DNA from: Chitinophaga vietnamensis
GTDB lineage: Bacteria > Bacteroidota > Bacteroidia > Chitinophagales > Chitinophagaceae
Assembly: GCF_902167635.1 (NCBI RefSeq)
Contig: NZ_CABHMS010000010.1
Coordinates: 124,001-188,000, forward strand
Direction of reading: 5' to 3'
DNA: 64,000 nt
This document shows, piece after piece, positions 52,122-60,325 of this stretch; position 1 is the first letter of the stretch, and each line of letters starts with the position of its first letter. The notes beneath the pieces were generated by a model, which did no database searches, had not been told where the DNA came from, and saw only the letters and a list, made by a program, of their open reading frames with translations. The position numbers were made by a program, and so were the translations under genes.

Positions 52122-54316
52122 TGGGATTCACTTTTTTCAAACAGCTGGATGCGATGGACTGCGGCCCTACCTGCCTGAAGATGATAGCAAAATATCACGG
52201 CCGCGACTATCCGCTGGAATATCTGCGGCAGCAGTCGGGCATTACGCGCGAAGGCGTTACCCTGCTCGGCATCAGTGAGGCGGCGGAGAAGATCGGTATG
52301 CGCACCAACGCCGTGCAGGTCACCTTTGAAGAGCTGGACGAGCTGGTGGAACTGCCTTGCATCCTGCATTGGAACCAGCAGCATTTCGTGGTGCTGCCCC
52401 CACAGAATTACGACCGGCATAAAAAAAATGACAAGATACTTGTGGCAGATCCTGCACATGGCATGGTAAAGGTAGACAGGGCCACCTTTCAGCGTTGCTG
52501 GCAAGGTAACCGGAACCGCGGGGTGGCGCTGATGTTGGAGCCCGGCGAAAATTTTTTTGCCCTGAAGTCGGAGAAGCCCGCCCGTAGCGGCTTTCGCTTC
52601 CTGTTCCGCTACCTGAAACCTTACCGCAGGCAGGTAGTGCAACTGATGCTTAGCCTGCTGCTCGCCAGTTTGTTATCGCTCATCGCGCCCTTTCTCACAC
52701 AGAGCCTGGTGGATGATGGCATCAACCGGCATCATATCGGTTTTGTATACCTGGTGCTGTTTTCGCAGCTATTGCTGTTTGCCGGTGCTACCGCTATCGA
52801 AATGATCCGCAGCTGGATATTGTTGCATATGAACAGCCGTATCAATATTAACATCATCTCTGATTTTCTCATCAAGCTGATGAAATTGCCGATCCGTTTT
52901 TTTGATACGAAGATGATCGGTGATATCCGTCAGCGCATCAACGATCATACCCGCATACAAGCTTTTTTAACCGGTACTACTTTGTCTACACTTTTTTCAT
53001 TTGTGAACCTCCTCGTATTTGCCGCGGTGCTGGCGGTATACAGCTGGAAGATATTATTGGTGTTTGTATTTTTCAGTGCGGCGGCTATTACGTGGATATT
53101 GTTTTTCCTGCGCCGCCGCAAGGCGCTCGACTACAAACGTTTTCAGCGGATGAGCGAAAATGAGAACGTGCTGTTCGAAATGATCACCGGTATGCAGGAG
53201 ATTAAACTGAATAATTGTGAAACAGCGCGCCGCTGGGAGTGGGAGCATGTGCAGGCGGGCCTGTACCGCATCAATGTGAAGGGCCTGGCCCTGGGGCAGT
53301 ATCAGCAGCTGGGGGCGGTTTTTTTTCATCAGCTTAAAAATATCCTTATCTCGTTTATCACCGCAACAGAAGTGATGAACGGGCATCTAACGCTGGGGAT
53401 GATGTTATCCGTGAGTTACATTATCGGGCAGATGAATAGTCCGCTGGATCAGTTGCTGACCTTCATTCAATCTGCGCAGGACGCCAAGATCAGTTTAGAC
53501 AGATTGGGGGAGATCCATGAGCGGGAAGAAGAGGAGGCGCCGGAACGCGCGCCGGGCGTGCCTTCCCGGCTGAGTGGCGGGGATATTCATCTGCATCATG
53601 TATCCTTCCGTTATGGCGCGCGGCAATCCGCCTATGTGTTGCAGGATATCAACCTTACCATTCCGGAAGGCAAGGTGACCGCTATTGTGGGTACCAGTGG
53701 CAGTGGTAAAACTACCCTGATGAAATTGTTGTTGCAATTCTATGCGCCGGATGAAGGCACTATCACCGTTGGCGGTCAGCCACTGCAAAGCATTTCACCG
53801 AAGTGGTGGAGGAGGCAATGCGGCAATGTGATGCAGGATGGATTTATTTTTTCGGCCAGTATTGCAAAGAATATTGCGATCAGCGATGAAAAGATCGATC
53901 AGGAGAAGTTGATAAAAGCGGCGGAAGCGGCCAATATCAGGGATTTCATCGAGGCTTTGCCGGCGGGGTATCAAACGCGTATTGGTACGGCTGGCAATGG
54001 CATCAGTGCAGGGCAGCGGCAACGTATCCAGATCGCGCGGGCGATCTATAAGGATCCATCTTATCTTTTCTTTGATGAGGCGACGAGCGCGCTGGATGCC
54101 AATAATGAGCGGGTGATCATGCATAACCTGGAACATTTCTTCCGGGGGAAGACGGTGGTGGTGATTGCGCATCGTTTAAGTACGGTGCGGCATGCGGACC
54201 AGATCATTGTGCTGGATAAGGGCCGTATTGTGGAGCGGGGCACGCATGCCGCGCTCACGGCCAATCGTGGTAATTATTTTGAACTTGTAAAAAACCAGCT
54301 GGAGCTGGGCGCCTGA
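52118..54316 (+). CDS. lanT: C39-peptidase ABC exporter (LanT-type)
   Basis: A 732-residue fusion. Residues 1-140 are a C39 cysteine peptidase that cleaves after double Gly: catalytic Cys 15 in MDCGPTCLKMIAKYHG, His in NQQHFVVLPP, Asp in VADPAHGM. Residues 160-450 are six membrane helices. Residues about 490-732 are the ATPase, with Walker A GTSGSGKTT near 525, signature ISAGQRQR near 628 and Walker B YLFFDEATSALD near 648. It should both trim the leaders of the four precursors and export the products. It overlaps lanB by 4 bases. Confidence 0.96.
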   Translation: MMGFTFFKQLDAMDCGPTCLKMIAKYHGRDYPLEYLRQQSGITREGVTLLGISEAAEKIGMRTNAVQVTFEELDELVELPCILHWNQQHFVVLPPQNYDRHKKNDKILVADPAHGMVKVDRATFQRCWQGNRNRGVALMLEPGENFFALKSEKPARSGFRFLFRYLKPYRRQVVQLMLSLLLASLLSLIAPFLTQSLVDDGINRHHIGFVYLVLFSQLLLFAGATAIEMIRSWILLHMNSRININIISDFLIKLMKLPIRFFDTKMIGDIRQRINDHTRIQAFLTGTTLSTLFSFVNLLVFAAVLAVYSWKILLVFVFFSAAAITWILFFLRRRKALDYKRFQRMSENENVLFEMITGMQEIKLNNCETARRWEWEHVQAGLYRINVKGLALGQYQQLGAVFFHQLKNILISFITATEVMNGHLTLGMMLSVSYIIGQMNSPLDQLLTFIQSAQDAKISLDRLGEIHEREEEEAPERAPGVPSRLSGGDIHLHHVSFRYGARQSAYVLQDINLTIPEGKVTAIVGTSGSGKTTLMKLLLQFYAPDEGTITVGGQPLQSISPKWWRRQCGNVMQDGFIFSASIAKNIAISDEKIDQEKLIKAAEAANIRDFIEALPAGYQTRIGTAGNGISAGQRQRIQIARAIYKDPSYLFFDEATSALDANNERVIMHNLEHFFRGKTVVVIAHRLSTVRHADQIIVLDKGRIVERGTHAALTANRGNYFELVKNQLELGA

Positions 54317-54322
54317 TAAAAT

Positions 54323-54829
54323 ATGCCGGAACAAAAAACATTTACACATGCCTCGCTGGAAGAGGTGCGCAGTGAAGAGGTGCAGGAGCTCATGGGCAAG
54401 ATGCCGCCGTGGATTGTGCGCAGCGGTATTACGATGATCGGTATTGTATTGTTATGTACTCTGGTGATGGCCGCCTGCCTGCGTTTCCCGGAGGTGGTGG
54501 CGGTGCGTGTATCCGTGAGAGGTAGTGAGGTGCAGGCGGTGGTGCCGTCAAAAGATGTATGGAAAGTACGTCCGGGCCAGGCGGTGGTGATCCGGTTGGA
54601 TGCCTATCCATATGAGCAGTATGGCGTATTACAGGGGATGGTGCAAACGATTCCATTCGCAATTTCTGATACTACTTTCACCTGCAGGATAAAATTGAAA
54701 CAGGGGAGGACTACGGCTACGGGAAAGGTGATCCCTCTGCAACCCTTGCTGGTGGCTGATGCGGAGATTGTAATCAGTGAAAAGAGCTTGTTGTACCGCT
54801 TATCAAGGCATTTCTTAACCAGTAATTAA
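54323..54829 (+). CDS. Very short HlyD-like membrane-fusion protein
   Basis: A 168-residue protein with a cytoplasmic N-terminus, one membrane helix at about residues 35-53 (GITMIGIVLLCTLVMAACL) and a periplasmic lipoyl/beta-barrel-like part (VRVSVRGSEVQAVVPSKDVW, VRPGQAVVIRLDAYPYEQYG, then FTCRIKLKQGR). It lacks the long alpha-helical hairpin of normal HlyD/LanT adaptors (usually 350-450 residues) that meets TolC. The gene is 6 bases after the exporter, so it is part of the operon. It may be a reduced adaptor or serve the exporter without an outer-membrane channel. Confidence 0.8.
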   Translation: MPEQKTFTHASLEEVRSEEVQELMGKMPPWIVRSGITMIGIVLLCTLVMAACLRFPEVVAVRVSVRGSEVQAVVPSKDVWKVRPGQAVVIRLDAYPYEQYGVLQGMVQTIPFAISDTTFTCRIKLKQGRTTATGKVIPLQPLLVADAEIVISEKSLLYRLSRHFLTSN

Positions 54830-55259
54830 CAAACGGTAAGGATGCAGAATCATAAATGATTTACTAACTTGAGTAATAATAGAGAGCGTAATATCTGTCC
54901 AGACTAATCAGGAAAAACGAAACATATGATAAACATCTGCTGAGATGTATTACCTTTGCGCAAATTTTTCCATATCCCAATTTGAAAAAAGTGAACATGC
55001 TTTAATTACAACAGACCCTGATTGTTTGTAATGACGAGGAGATGCAGATTCATTTAAAAAATAAATATTGTATCGATGCCAAGAGACGTTGTCATTCCCA
55101 GTAACCCGTTTACCACTGATGATTCCGCTAAAACGTTTTACACCAGCCTTTAGGTAGTTTGTATTCCCGCGATGCGGACGGGATGTTATTGTTATGCCAA
55201 TGGAGGGAGCGGCCCATTGTGCCAAGGGATATTGATTGTATGTTTTGAACTTTGATTGC
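54830..55259. other. Intergenic region between the transporter and sigma-factor genes
   Basis: These 430 bases are A/T-rich. They contain a promoter-like site (54933-54958) and several short open frames on both strands, including a 119-codon minus-strand frame that overlaps the sigma gene; none resembles a known protein. I see no convincing small gene. A leader of roughly 290 bases before the sigma gene is possible. Confidence 0.5.
54933..54958 (+). promoter_or_regulatory. TAnnTTTG promoter with an adjacent inverted repeat
   Basis: TACCTTTG at 54951-54958 fits the -7 consensus. Just before it, ACATCT (54933-54938) and AGATGT (54943-54948) form a 6-bp inverted repeat that could be an operator. 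It would drive a transcript leading into the sigma-factor gene. Confidence 0.45.
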
Positions 55260-55820
55260 ATGAATGTGAATGCTACAAATGACAGTGAAGGAAATGAGCT
55301 GAGCAGCATTTCTTTTAAAGATCTTTTTACTCAGCAATACAGTTGGTTATGTTATTGTGCAGCAAGGGTGACACGTGATATGGATATTGCGAGGGACCTG
55401 GTACAGGATTTTTTTGTGTATTATTGGGCCAATCGTGAACAGATCAGGATCACCGGCACTTTTAAATCGTATGCTACGCGGGCGGTATTGAACCTGGCTG
55501 CATCGTATGTGCGGAAAGACCGTACCCGGGAACAGCATTATTCGCAATTACCTTCGGACGAATGGGAAGACAGCTTCGGGCAACGGCATGCGGAGCGGGA
55601 GTATGAGGCGCGCAGCAGCAAGCTGTTTGATGCCATTGGCAGTTTACCCGCCCAAAGGCGCAAGATCCTTATCCTGCACCAGTTTGGCAAAATGAAATAT
55701 ACCGAGATCGCCGATAAAATGGGCGTGAGCAAGAATACCGTTAAAACGCACTTGAAACTGGCGTATCGCATTTTAAGGGAAAATTTAAAAATTATTATGA
55801 TTATATTCACCCCTTTTTAG
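55260..55820 (+). CDS. ECF-type RNA polymerase sigma factor (FecI-like)
   Basis: A 186-residue sigma-70 of the ECF group. Region 2 is at residues 20-90 (LFTQQYSWLCYCAARVTRDM, ARDLVQDFFVYYWANRE). Region 4 is at about 125-175 (LPAQRRKILILHQFGKMKYT, EIADKMGVSKNTVKTHLKLA). The ATG at 55260 is preferred to the TTG at 55236. An anti-sigma gene follows 31 bases later, the usual FecI-FecR order. No SusC gene follows as it normally would; the closest operons are the lanthipeptide cluster upstream and PorP/OmpA downstream. Confidence 0.93.
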   Translation: MNVNATNDSEGNELSSISFKDLFTQQYSWLCYCAARVTRDMDIARDLVQDFFVYYWANREQIRITGTFKSYATRAVLNLAASYVRKDRTREQHYSQLPSDEWEDSFGQRHAEREYEARSSKLFDAIGSLPAQRRKILILHQFGKMKYTEIADKMGVSKNTVKTHLKLAYRILRENLKIIMIIFTPF

Positions 55821-55851
55821 CGATAGACCAACTTAATATTGAAATAACTCA

Positions 55852-56694
55852 ATGTCGTCTGAAAATAGCCATATCAATTGGGACGCAATTTTAGCAGCAT
55901 TGGAGAACGAGGAGAGTGGTGCGGAGATACCGCTGACAGAGGAAGAAGCACGTTGGGTGGAGACGTTCCGGGAATTAGGACAAACGCCCTTTCTTACCGA
56001 GTCGTTGTTGTTACCAGTTGAAGAAGATTTCTGGAAAGTGGCGGCCAGGGCCGGATTACAAGCCCCGGCTGTTGAAAAGAAACCGGAAAACACAACAGGC
56101 AGATTTATCCCTTTGCTGAAATTGGCCCGCCTTAAGGCCGCCGTGCTGCTAGTGATGATAGCAGCGGGAGCTATGGCCGTTTGGTTGCTCGGAAGGAGAG
56201 AAGCCAGGCCCGCCCTGAGGCCGGAATCCGATCCTTCCCTGCTGTACAACACCAATGCCAGCTTCGATCATATTCACGCAGACGGTTCCGAATTGCCTTG
56301 CAACTGCTGTTGTGCTCCCTCCTGCCCACAGAGAGGTAACCTCATGGATCATATCCTGCTGGATGGCGATGGCGACGACAGTAGCGTGATCACCGTTCCC
56401 AATTGTTTCATCAGGGAAACAAACAGCTGCATCCGCCTGGCTTCCTGTCGCCCCGTTACCAGGAAAAAAGATAAATTACTGTTCACACATTCCAGCCTGG
56501 AAGATGTAATGAAAGCTTTCGCTATGCACTACGATCTCAATTATCACTTCCTCGACGATGATAGCAAAAGAATATTACTCAATGGTATTGTTACGCTCAC
56601 ACCGGCGCCGCATGCATTGTTGCATCCGCTGGAGCAGGCCACAGGACTGAAACTGAGGATGTGCAGTGATACCGTATTCATCTCTCATAAATAA
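55852..56694 (+). CDS. FecR-like anti-sigma factor with Cys-rich periplasmic segment
   Basis: A 280-residue protein with a cytoplasmic N-terminal part (residues 1-94), one membrane helix (about 95-113) and a periplasmic part. The last 75 residues (LLFTHSSLEDVMKAFAMHYD, then LLNGIVTLTPAPHALLHPLE) look like the DUF4974/secretin-like end of FecR proteins. The usual central FecR domain is replaced by a short region with nine Cys in the periplasmic part, five of them at 150-158 (CNCCCAPSC). It probably holds the sigma factor at the membrane; the Cys cluster could bind metal or sense redox state or lanthipeptides. Confidence 0.8.
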   Translation: MSSENSHINWDAILAALENEESGAEIPLTEEEARWVETFRELGQTPFLTESLLLPVEEDFWKVAARAGLQAPAVEKKPENTTGRFIPLLKLARLKAAVLLVMIAAGAMAVWLLGRREARPALRPESDPSLLYNTNASFDHIHADGSELPCNCCCAPSCPQRGNLMDHILLDGDGDDSSVITVPNCFIRETNSCIRLASCRPVTRKKDKLLFTHSSLEDVMKAFAMHYDLNYHFLDDDSKRILLNGIVTLTPAPHALLHPLEQATGLKLRMCSDTVFISHK

Positions 56695-57195
56695 TCTTGC
56701 TTTTCTTCTCTTTAAAAAAATCTGTTCTTCATTCACCCCTTCGCGTTATTTGCGATACTTAATATTGTATAATAGTTTAAGGCTATGCTAAAAGGGTGCG
56801 ACCCGAAAAAAAATTAAAAATTGGTTCACCCTTTTTCATATAGCCGCCGACTTAAGTACGAATATGTTTGTGTAACTAAACGTTTTTTCAGGGTCGTTGC
56901 CCATATTTACAGCGGTTATCAGAGAGTCATTAGATTTCTTTTTACAGTGCCAGCTAAGCCAACGTACCTTCCGTAAAACGGAGATTTTGCCCATATCCTC
57001 TTTATTATGACTTGACCAGTGGTTCCTAACTATCTGGCAGAGGGACTTTTATCGCCAGTAAAAAGTGTTGTTTGTTTTAATCGTCAGGAGTCCTTATCAA
57101 GTATAATTAATAGATGAAAAACTTCTTGTCCGGAAACTGTCTGCCAATGGCGGACCGGACCTGCCATGCCTTTTGTGTCTTAAAACGTTGCGGAT
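56695..57195. other. 500-base intergenic region before the PorP operon
   Basis: No coding frame is credible here. The first part is A/T-rich and has TTCACCCCTT (near 56733) and TTCACCCTTTTT (near 56823), which repeat a sequence at the sigma-factor stop (55807). A 9-bp inverted repeat AAAAGGGTG / CACCCTTTT brackets 56797-56832. The rest must hold the promoter of the PorP-OmpA-repeat-protein operon, but no clear TAnnTTTG box was found. Confidence 0.45.
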
Positions 57196-58155
57196 ATGGA
57201 GTGTAAAATTTTACAAAAATCAACTTTATTCCTTCGTCTGTTAACCATTCTGTGTATACCGCTGCTGCGCCCCGTTGTCGTCAACGCGCAGCAGGATGCC
57301 ATGTTTACCCAGTACATGTTTAACCCGCTTGCCGTGAACCCGGCATATGCAGGTAGTCGCAATGTACTGAGCCTTACAGCACTATACCGTGATCAATGGG
57401 TAGGTTTGAAGGGAGCACCTAAAACTTTTACTTTCTCTGCGGATATGCCTACCTGGAATAATAAGCTGGGACTGGGTATCATGGCATTCAACGATCAGAT
57501 CGGCGTTACCAAATCCACCGGCTTTTTCGGCGTGTATACCTATCGTATCCGCTTTTCCAACAGCGGCACGCTGGCCATCGGCCTGCAAGGAGGCGTTACC
57601 AACTATAAAGCCGATCTCACGCAGGTGAGCCTGATCGATCAGAATGATCATGTGTTTGCCAACAACATCAATTCTTTCCTGCCCACCTTCGGCGCGGGCG
57701 TGTATTATAACACGGATAAATTCTATGTTGGTTTTTCTGCACCAAATATTATCAAGAGTTATCTGCGCAAGGATGTGTACTTGTATTCTTCCGAGCTGAT
57801 TGCGCAGAAGTTTGAACATATGTTCTTCATGGCAGGCTATGTGTTTGATATGAATAACGATGTAAAACTGAAACCTTCTTTTCTCGTGAAATACGTGAAG
57901 GGCGCGCCCATACAGGCTGATATCAATGCGCAGGTATGGTTGAAAGATGTAGTGAGCCTCGGCGGTTCCTACCGTACCGACAAGAGCGGCGCACTCCTCA
58001 CGGAAATACAATGTACGCCTCAGTTCCGGCTGGGCTACTCCTATGATTTTTCGAATAAGTCCCTGGCTGCATATAACCGCGGATCGCATGAGATCATGCT
58101 GCGGTACGAGTTTGGTTTTGAGAAAGGGAAGATATTATCACCCCGGTATTTCTAA
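57196..58155 (+). CDS. PorP/SprF-family type IX secretion outer-membrane protein
   Basis: A 319-residue outer-membrane barrel. After the signal peptide (TILCIPLLRPVVVNA) comes the family hallmark QQDAMFTQYMFNPLAVNPAYAGSR, then alternating beta-strands (LTALYRDQWVGLKGAPKTFT, LGLGIMAFNDQIG). The C-terminal strand is RYEFGFEKGK. PorP/SprF proteins help type IX secretion move or attach particular giant surface proteins, as SprF does for SprB in Flavobacterium. Here the gene heads an operon with an OmpA protein and a giant repeat protein, matching that model. Confidence 0.95.
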   Translation: MECKILQKSTLFLRLLTILCIPLLRPVVVNAQQDAMFTQYMFNPLAVNPAYAGSRNVLSLTALYRDQWVGLKGAPKTFTFSADMPTWNNKLGLGIMAFNDQIGVTKSTGFFGVYTYRIRFSNSGTLAIGLQGGVTNYKADLTQVSLIDQNDHVFANNINSFLPTFGAGVYYNTDKFYVGFSAPNIIKSYLRKDVYLYSSELIAQKFEHMFFMAGYVFDMNNDVKLKPSFLVKYVKGAPIQADINAQVWLKDVVSLGGSYRTDKSGALLTEIQCTPQFRLGYSYDFSNKSLAAYNRGSHEIMLRYEFGFEKGKILSPRYF

Positions 58156-58166
58156 AGCAGCAGCCA

Positions 58167-60293
58167 ATGAAGCGGAAATTTTACGTCTTTATCTTTTTAC
58201 TGTATCTCGTTTTATCCCCCGGAATCCCGGCTATTGCTCAATCGGCCGCCAAACTGGTGAAGCAGGCAGATCGTGCCTATGCGCAGCTCCGGTTTGCGGC
58301 CGCATTGGAACTGTACCACCAGGCCAATGCACAACAAGGCGGCGATCCGCATACGATCAAACACATCGCCTTGCTGGAGCAGGAACTGCAACATTATAAA
58401 GAATGCCTGCCCTGGTTTGCGCAGATCAATTACGACAAAGAAGCGCCATCATGGCTGTTGCTATACGTACAGGCGCTTTCCAGCAATGAGCAGTATGAGC
58501 GCGCCGACAGCTGCCTGCGCGTGTACCGCATGAGAACACAGCAGGAGGCGCCCTACAATTTCTCACAGGTAGATCAGTTGTTCCGTGATTCGTCGCAATG
58601 GCAGATACAATATGCATCGCTCAATTCCACGCTGGACGAGTTTTCCCCGGCGCTATTCGGCCATAACCTGGTGTTTGTGACTAACCAGTATTTGTCTACC
58701 GGTATCAAACGAGTATATGCACGCGATGAAAAACCTTTCCTGCAATTGCGCATGGTCACTGATACCGCCGGTATAAAGTATACGGATATACGAAAAATGA
58801 GTTTTATACGTAACGACGATGTGGTGTTCCGTTATGTGTTCAACGACGATGATACTTATCCCACCAGCAACGACAGCAAGGTAGCGGGTTTATACCGTTT
58901 CCGTTACCAGGACTGGAAAGGTGTGAAACGTCCGGGATGGAATAATGGCGTCAATGTTTTCGACAATCATGTAAATACAAAATATCATGAAGGCCCTGTA
59001 ACCTTCTCATCCTTGTTTGATACCCTTTACTTTACGCGTAACAATTATGTGCCGGGCAGGTACCGGACCGACAAGCAGGGCATCAACCGCCTGAAGGTGT
59101 ACAGCGCCGTATACCGCAGTGGTGGCTGGGAGCAGATCAAAGAGTTTCCTTTCGACAGCGACGATTATTCCACTGCGCATCCTGCCTTGTCGAAAGACGG
59201 CAGCACGCTCTTCTTTGTGTCGGACATGCCTGGCGGTTATGGCGGCAAAGACATCTACTATGTTACCAAAGCAGCAGACGGCAGCTGGAACAAGCCGGTG
59301 AATGCGGGCCCGCAGGTAAATACCAGCGGCGATGAGCTTTTTCCTTTCATCGATGCGCGCAACAACCTTTACTTCTCTTCCAATGGCCGCATGGGCCTGG
59401 GCGGCCTTGATATCTACCGGGTACGCTGGGCGCAGGGCGCCGCCAGCGGCGTGGCGGAGAATCTGGGTTATCCCATGAATACTTCCAAAGATGATTTTGG
59501 TATCTGGTGTACGGAAGACGAGAGCGGGCTGCATGGCTTCTTCAGTTCCAACAGGTATGGAGATGATGATGTGTTCCGTTTCCGTTCAAATCCGCTGCAG
59601 CTGCGACTAAGCGGCACGGTGTTCAACCGTATCACCAGCCTGCGGCAGCAGGGGGTAACGGTGTCGCTTATACGAAATGGAGAAAGCAGGGATACGCTTA
59701 CCTCTCTTACGGGCAATTTCGGATGGCCTTTGTTGCCCAATACGGATTATGAGATCAGGGCAGAGATGAAGGGGATGAAGAAAGTGGTGCTGCCTTTTTC
59801 TACCAAGGGTATCGACACAGACAGCCTGATACATCATGACCTTTTCCTGGAACCTTTGCCGGATGGCGCTTTGCGCTGGCCAAAGAACTGTGATTCGCTC
59901 AGGCGCCTGTATGCGATGCCGGATATCTTCTTCGATCTCGACAGCTATGCCATCCGGCCGGATGCTTTGCCGGTGCTGAATAAGTTGGCGGCGATGCTGC
60001 GTCAGGATACGGCTTTGTCGCTCGTGATTGCCTCTTATACCGATGCGCGTGCGAGTGTGGCTTACAATAACCGTTTATCCGAGCGCCGTTCGAGGTCGGT
60101 CGCCGCCTGGCTGGAAAACGCGGGCATAGCGCCCGCGCGCCTGACGGTTCAATATTTCGGGGAAACGCGTTTGCGGAATGGGTGTAAGGATAATGTGCCT
60201 TGTCCGGAATACCTGCATCAGCAGAACCGCCGGTCGGAATTTTATTTCGTGAAAGACGGCATCAATATTACACAGGAATGTGTGCATCAATAA
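58167..60293 (+). CDS. TPR-PD40-OmpA protein (PorE/SprE-cluster type)
   Basis: A 708-residue cell-envelope protein with a signal peptide (FIFLLYLVLSPGIPAIAQ). It has an N-terminal TPR-like part (KLVKQADRAYAQLRFAAALE), WD40-like PD40 repeats in the middle (HPALSKDGSTLFFVSDMPGG, then GDELFPFIDARNNLYFSSNG) and a carboxypeptidase-like linker. A C-terminal peptidoglycan-binding OmpA domain (IFFDLDSYAIRPDALPVLNK, then YNNRLSERRSRSVAAWL) ends the chain. Such proteins link the type IX secretion barrel and surface adhesin to peptidoglycan. The gene follows PorP by 11 bases and precedes the giant repeat gene by 32. Confidence 0.95.
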   Translation: MKRKFYVFIFLLYLVLSPGIPAIAQSAAKLVKQADRAYAQLRFAAALELYHQANAQQGGDPHTIKHIALLEQELQHYKECLPWFAQINYDKEAPSWLLLYVQALSSNEQYERADSCLRVYRMRTQQEAPYNFSQVDQLFRDSSQWQIQYASLNSTLDEFSPALFGHNLVFVTNQYLSTGIKRVYARDEKPFLQLRMVTDTAGIKYTDIRKMSFIRNDDVVFRYVFNDDDTYPTSNDSKVAGLYRFRYQDWKGVKRPGWNNGVNVFDNHVNTKYHEGPVTFSSLFDTLYFTRNNYVPGRYRTDKQGINRLKVYSAVYRSGGWEQIKEFPFDSDDYSTAHPALSKDGSTLFFVSDMPGGYGGKDIYYVTKAADGSWNKPVNAGPQVNTSGDELFPFIDARNNLYFSSNGRMGLGGLDIYRVRWAQGAASGVAENLGYPMNTSKDDFGIWCTEDESGLHGFFSSNRYGDDDVFRFRSNPLQLRLSGTVFNRITSLRQQGVTVSLIRNGESRDTLTSLTGNFGWPLLPNTDYEIRAEMKGMKKVVLPFSTKGIDTDSLIHHDLFLEPLPDGALRWPKNCDSLRRLYAMPDIFFDLDSYAIRPDALPVLNKLAAMLRQDTALSLVIASYTDARASVAYNNRLSERRSRSVAAWLENAGIAPARLTVQYFGETRLRNGCKDNVPCPEYLHQQNRRSEFYFVKDGINITQECVHQ

Positions 60294-60325
60294 AAAATTA
60301 CTGATTACTGAATAAAGATCGCTAT

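Noticed and set aside
54950-55309. 119-codon minus-strand frame before the sigma gene
   Set aside because: It overlaps the sigma-factor start, has no recognisable domain and no promoter or neighbour supporting it.
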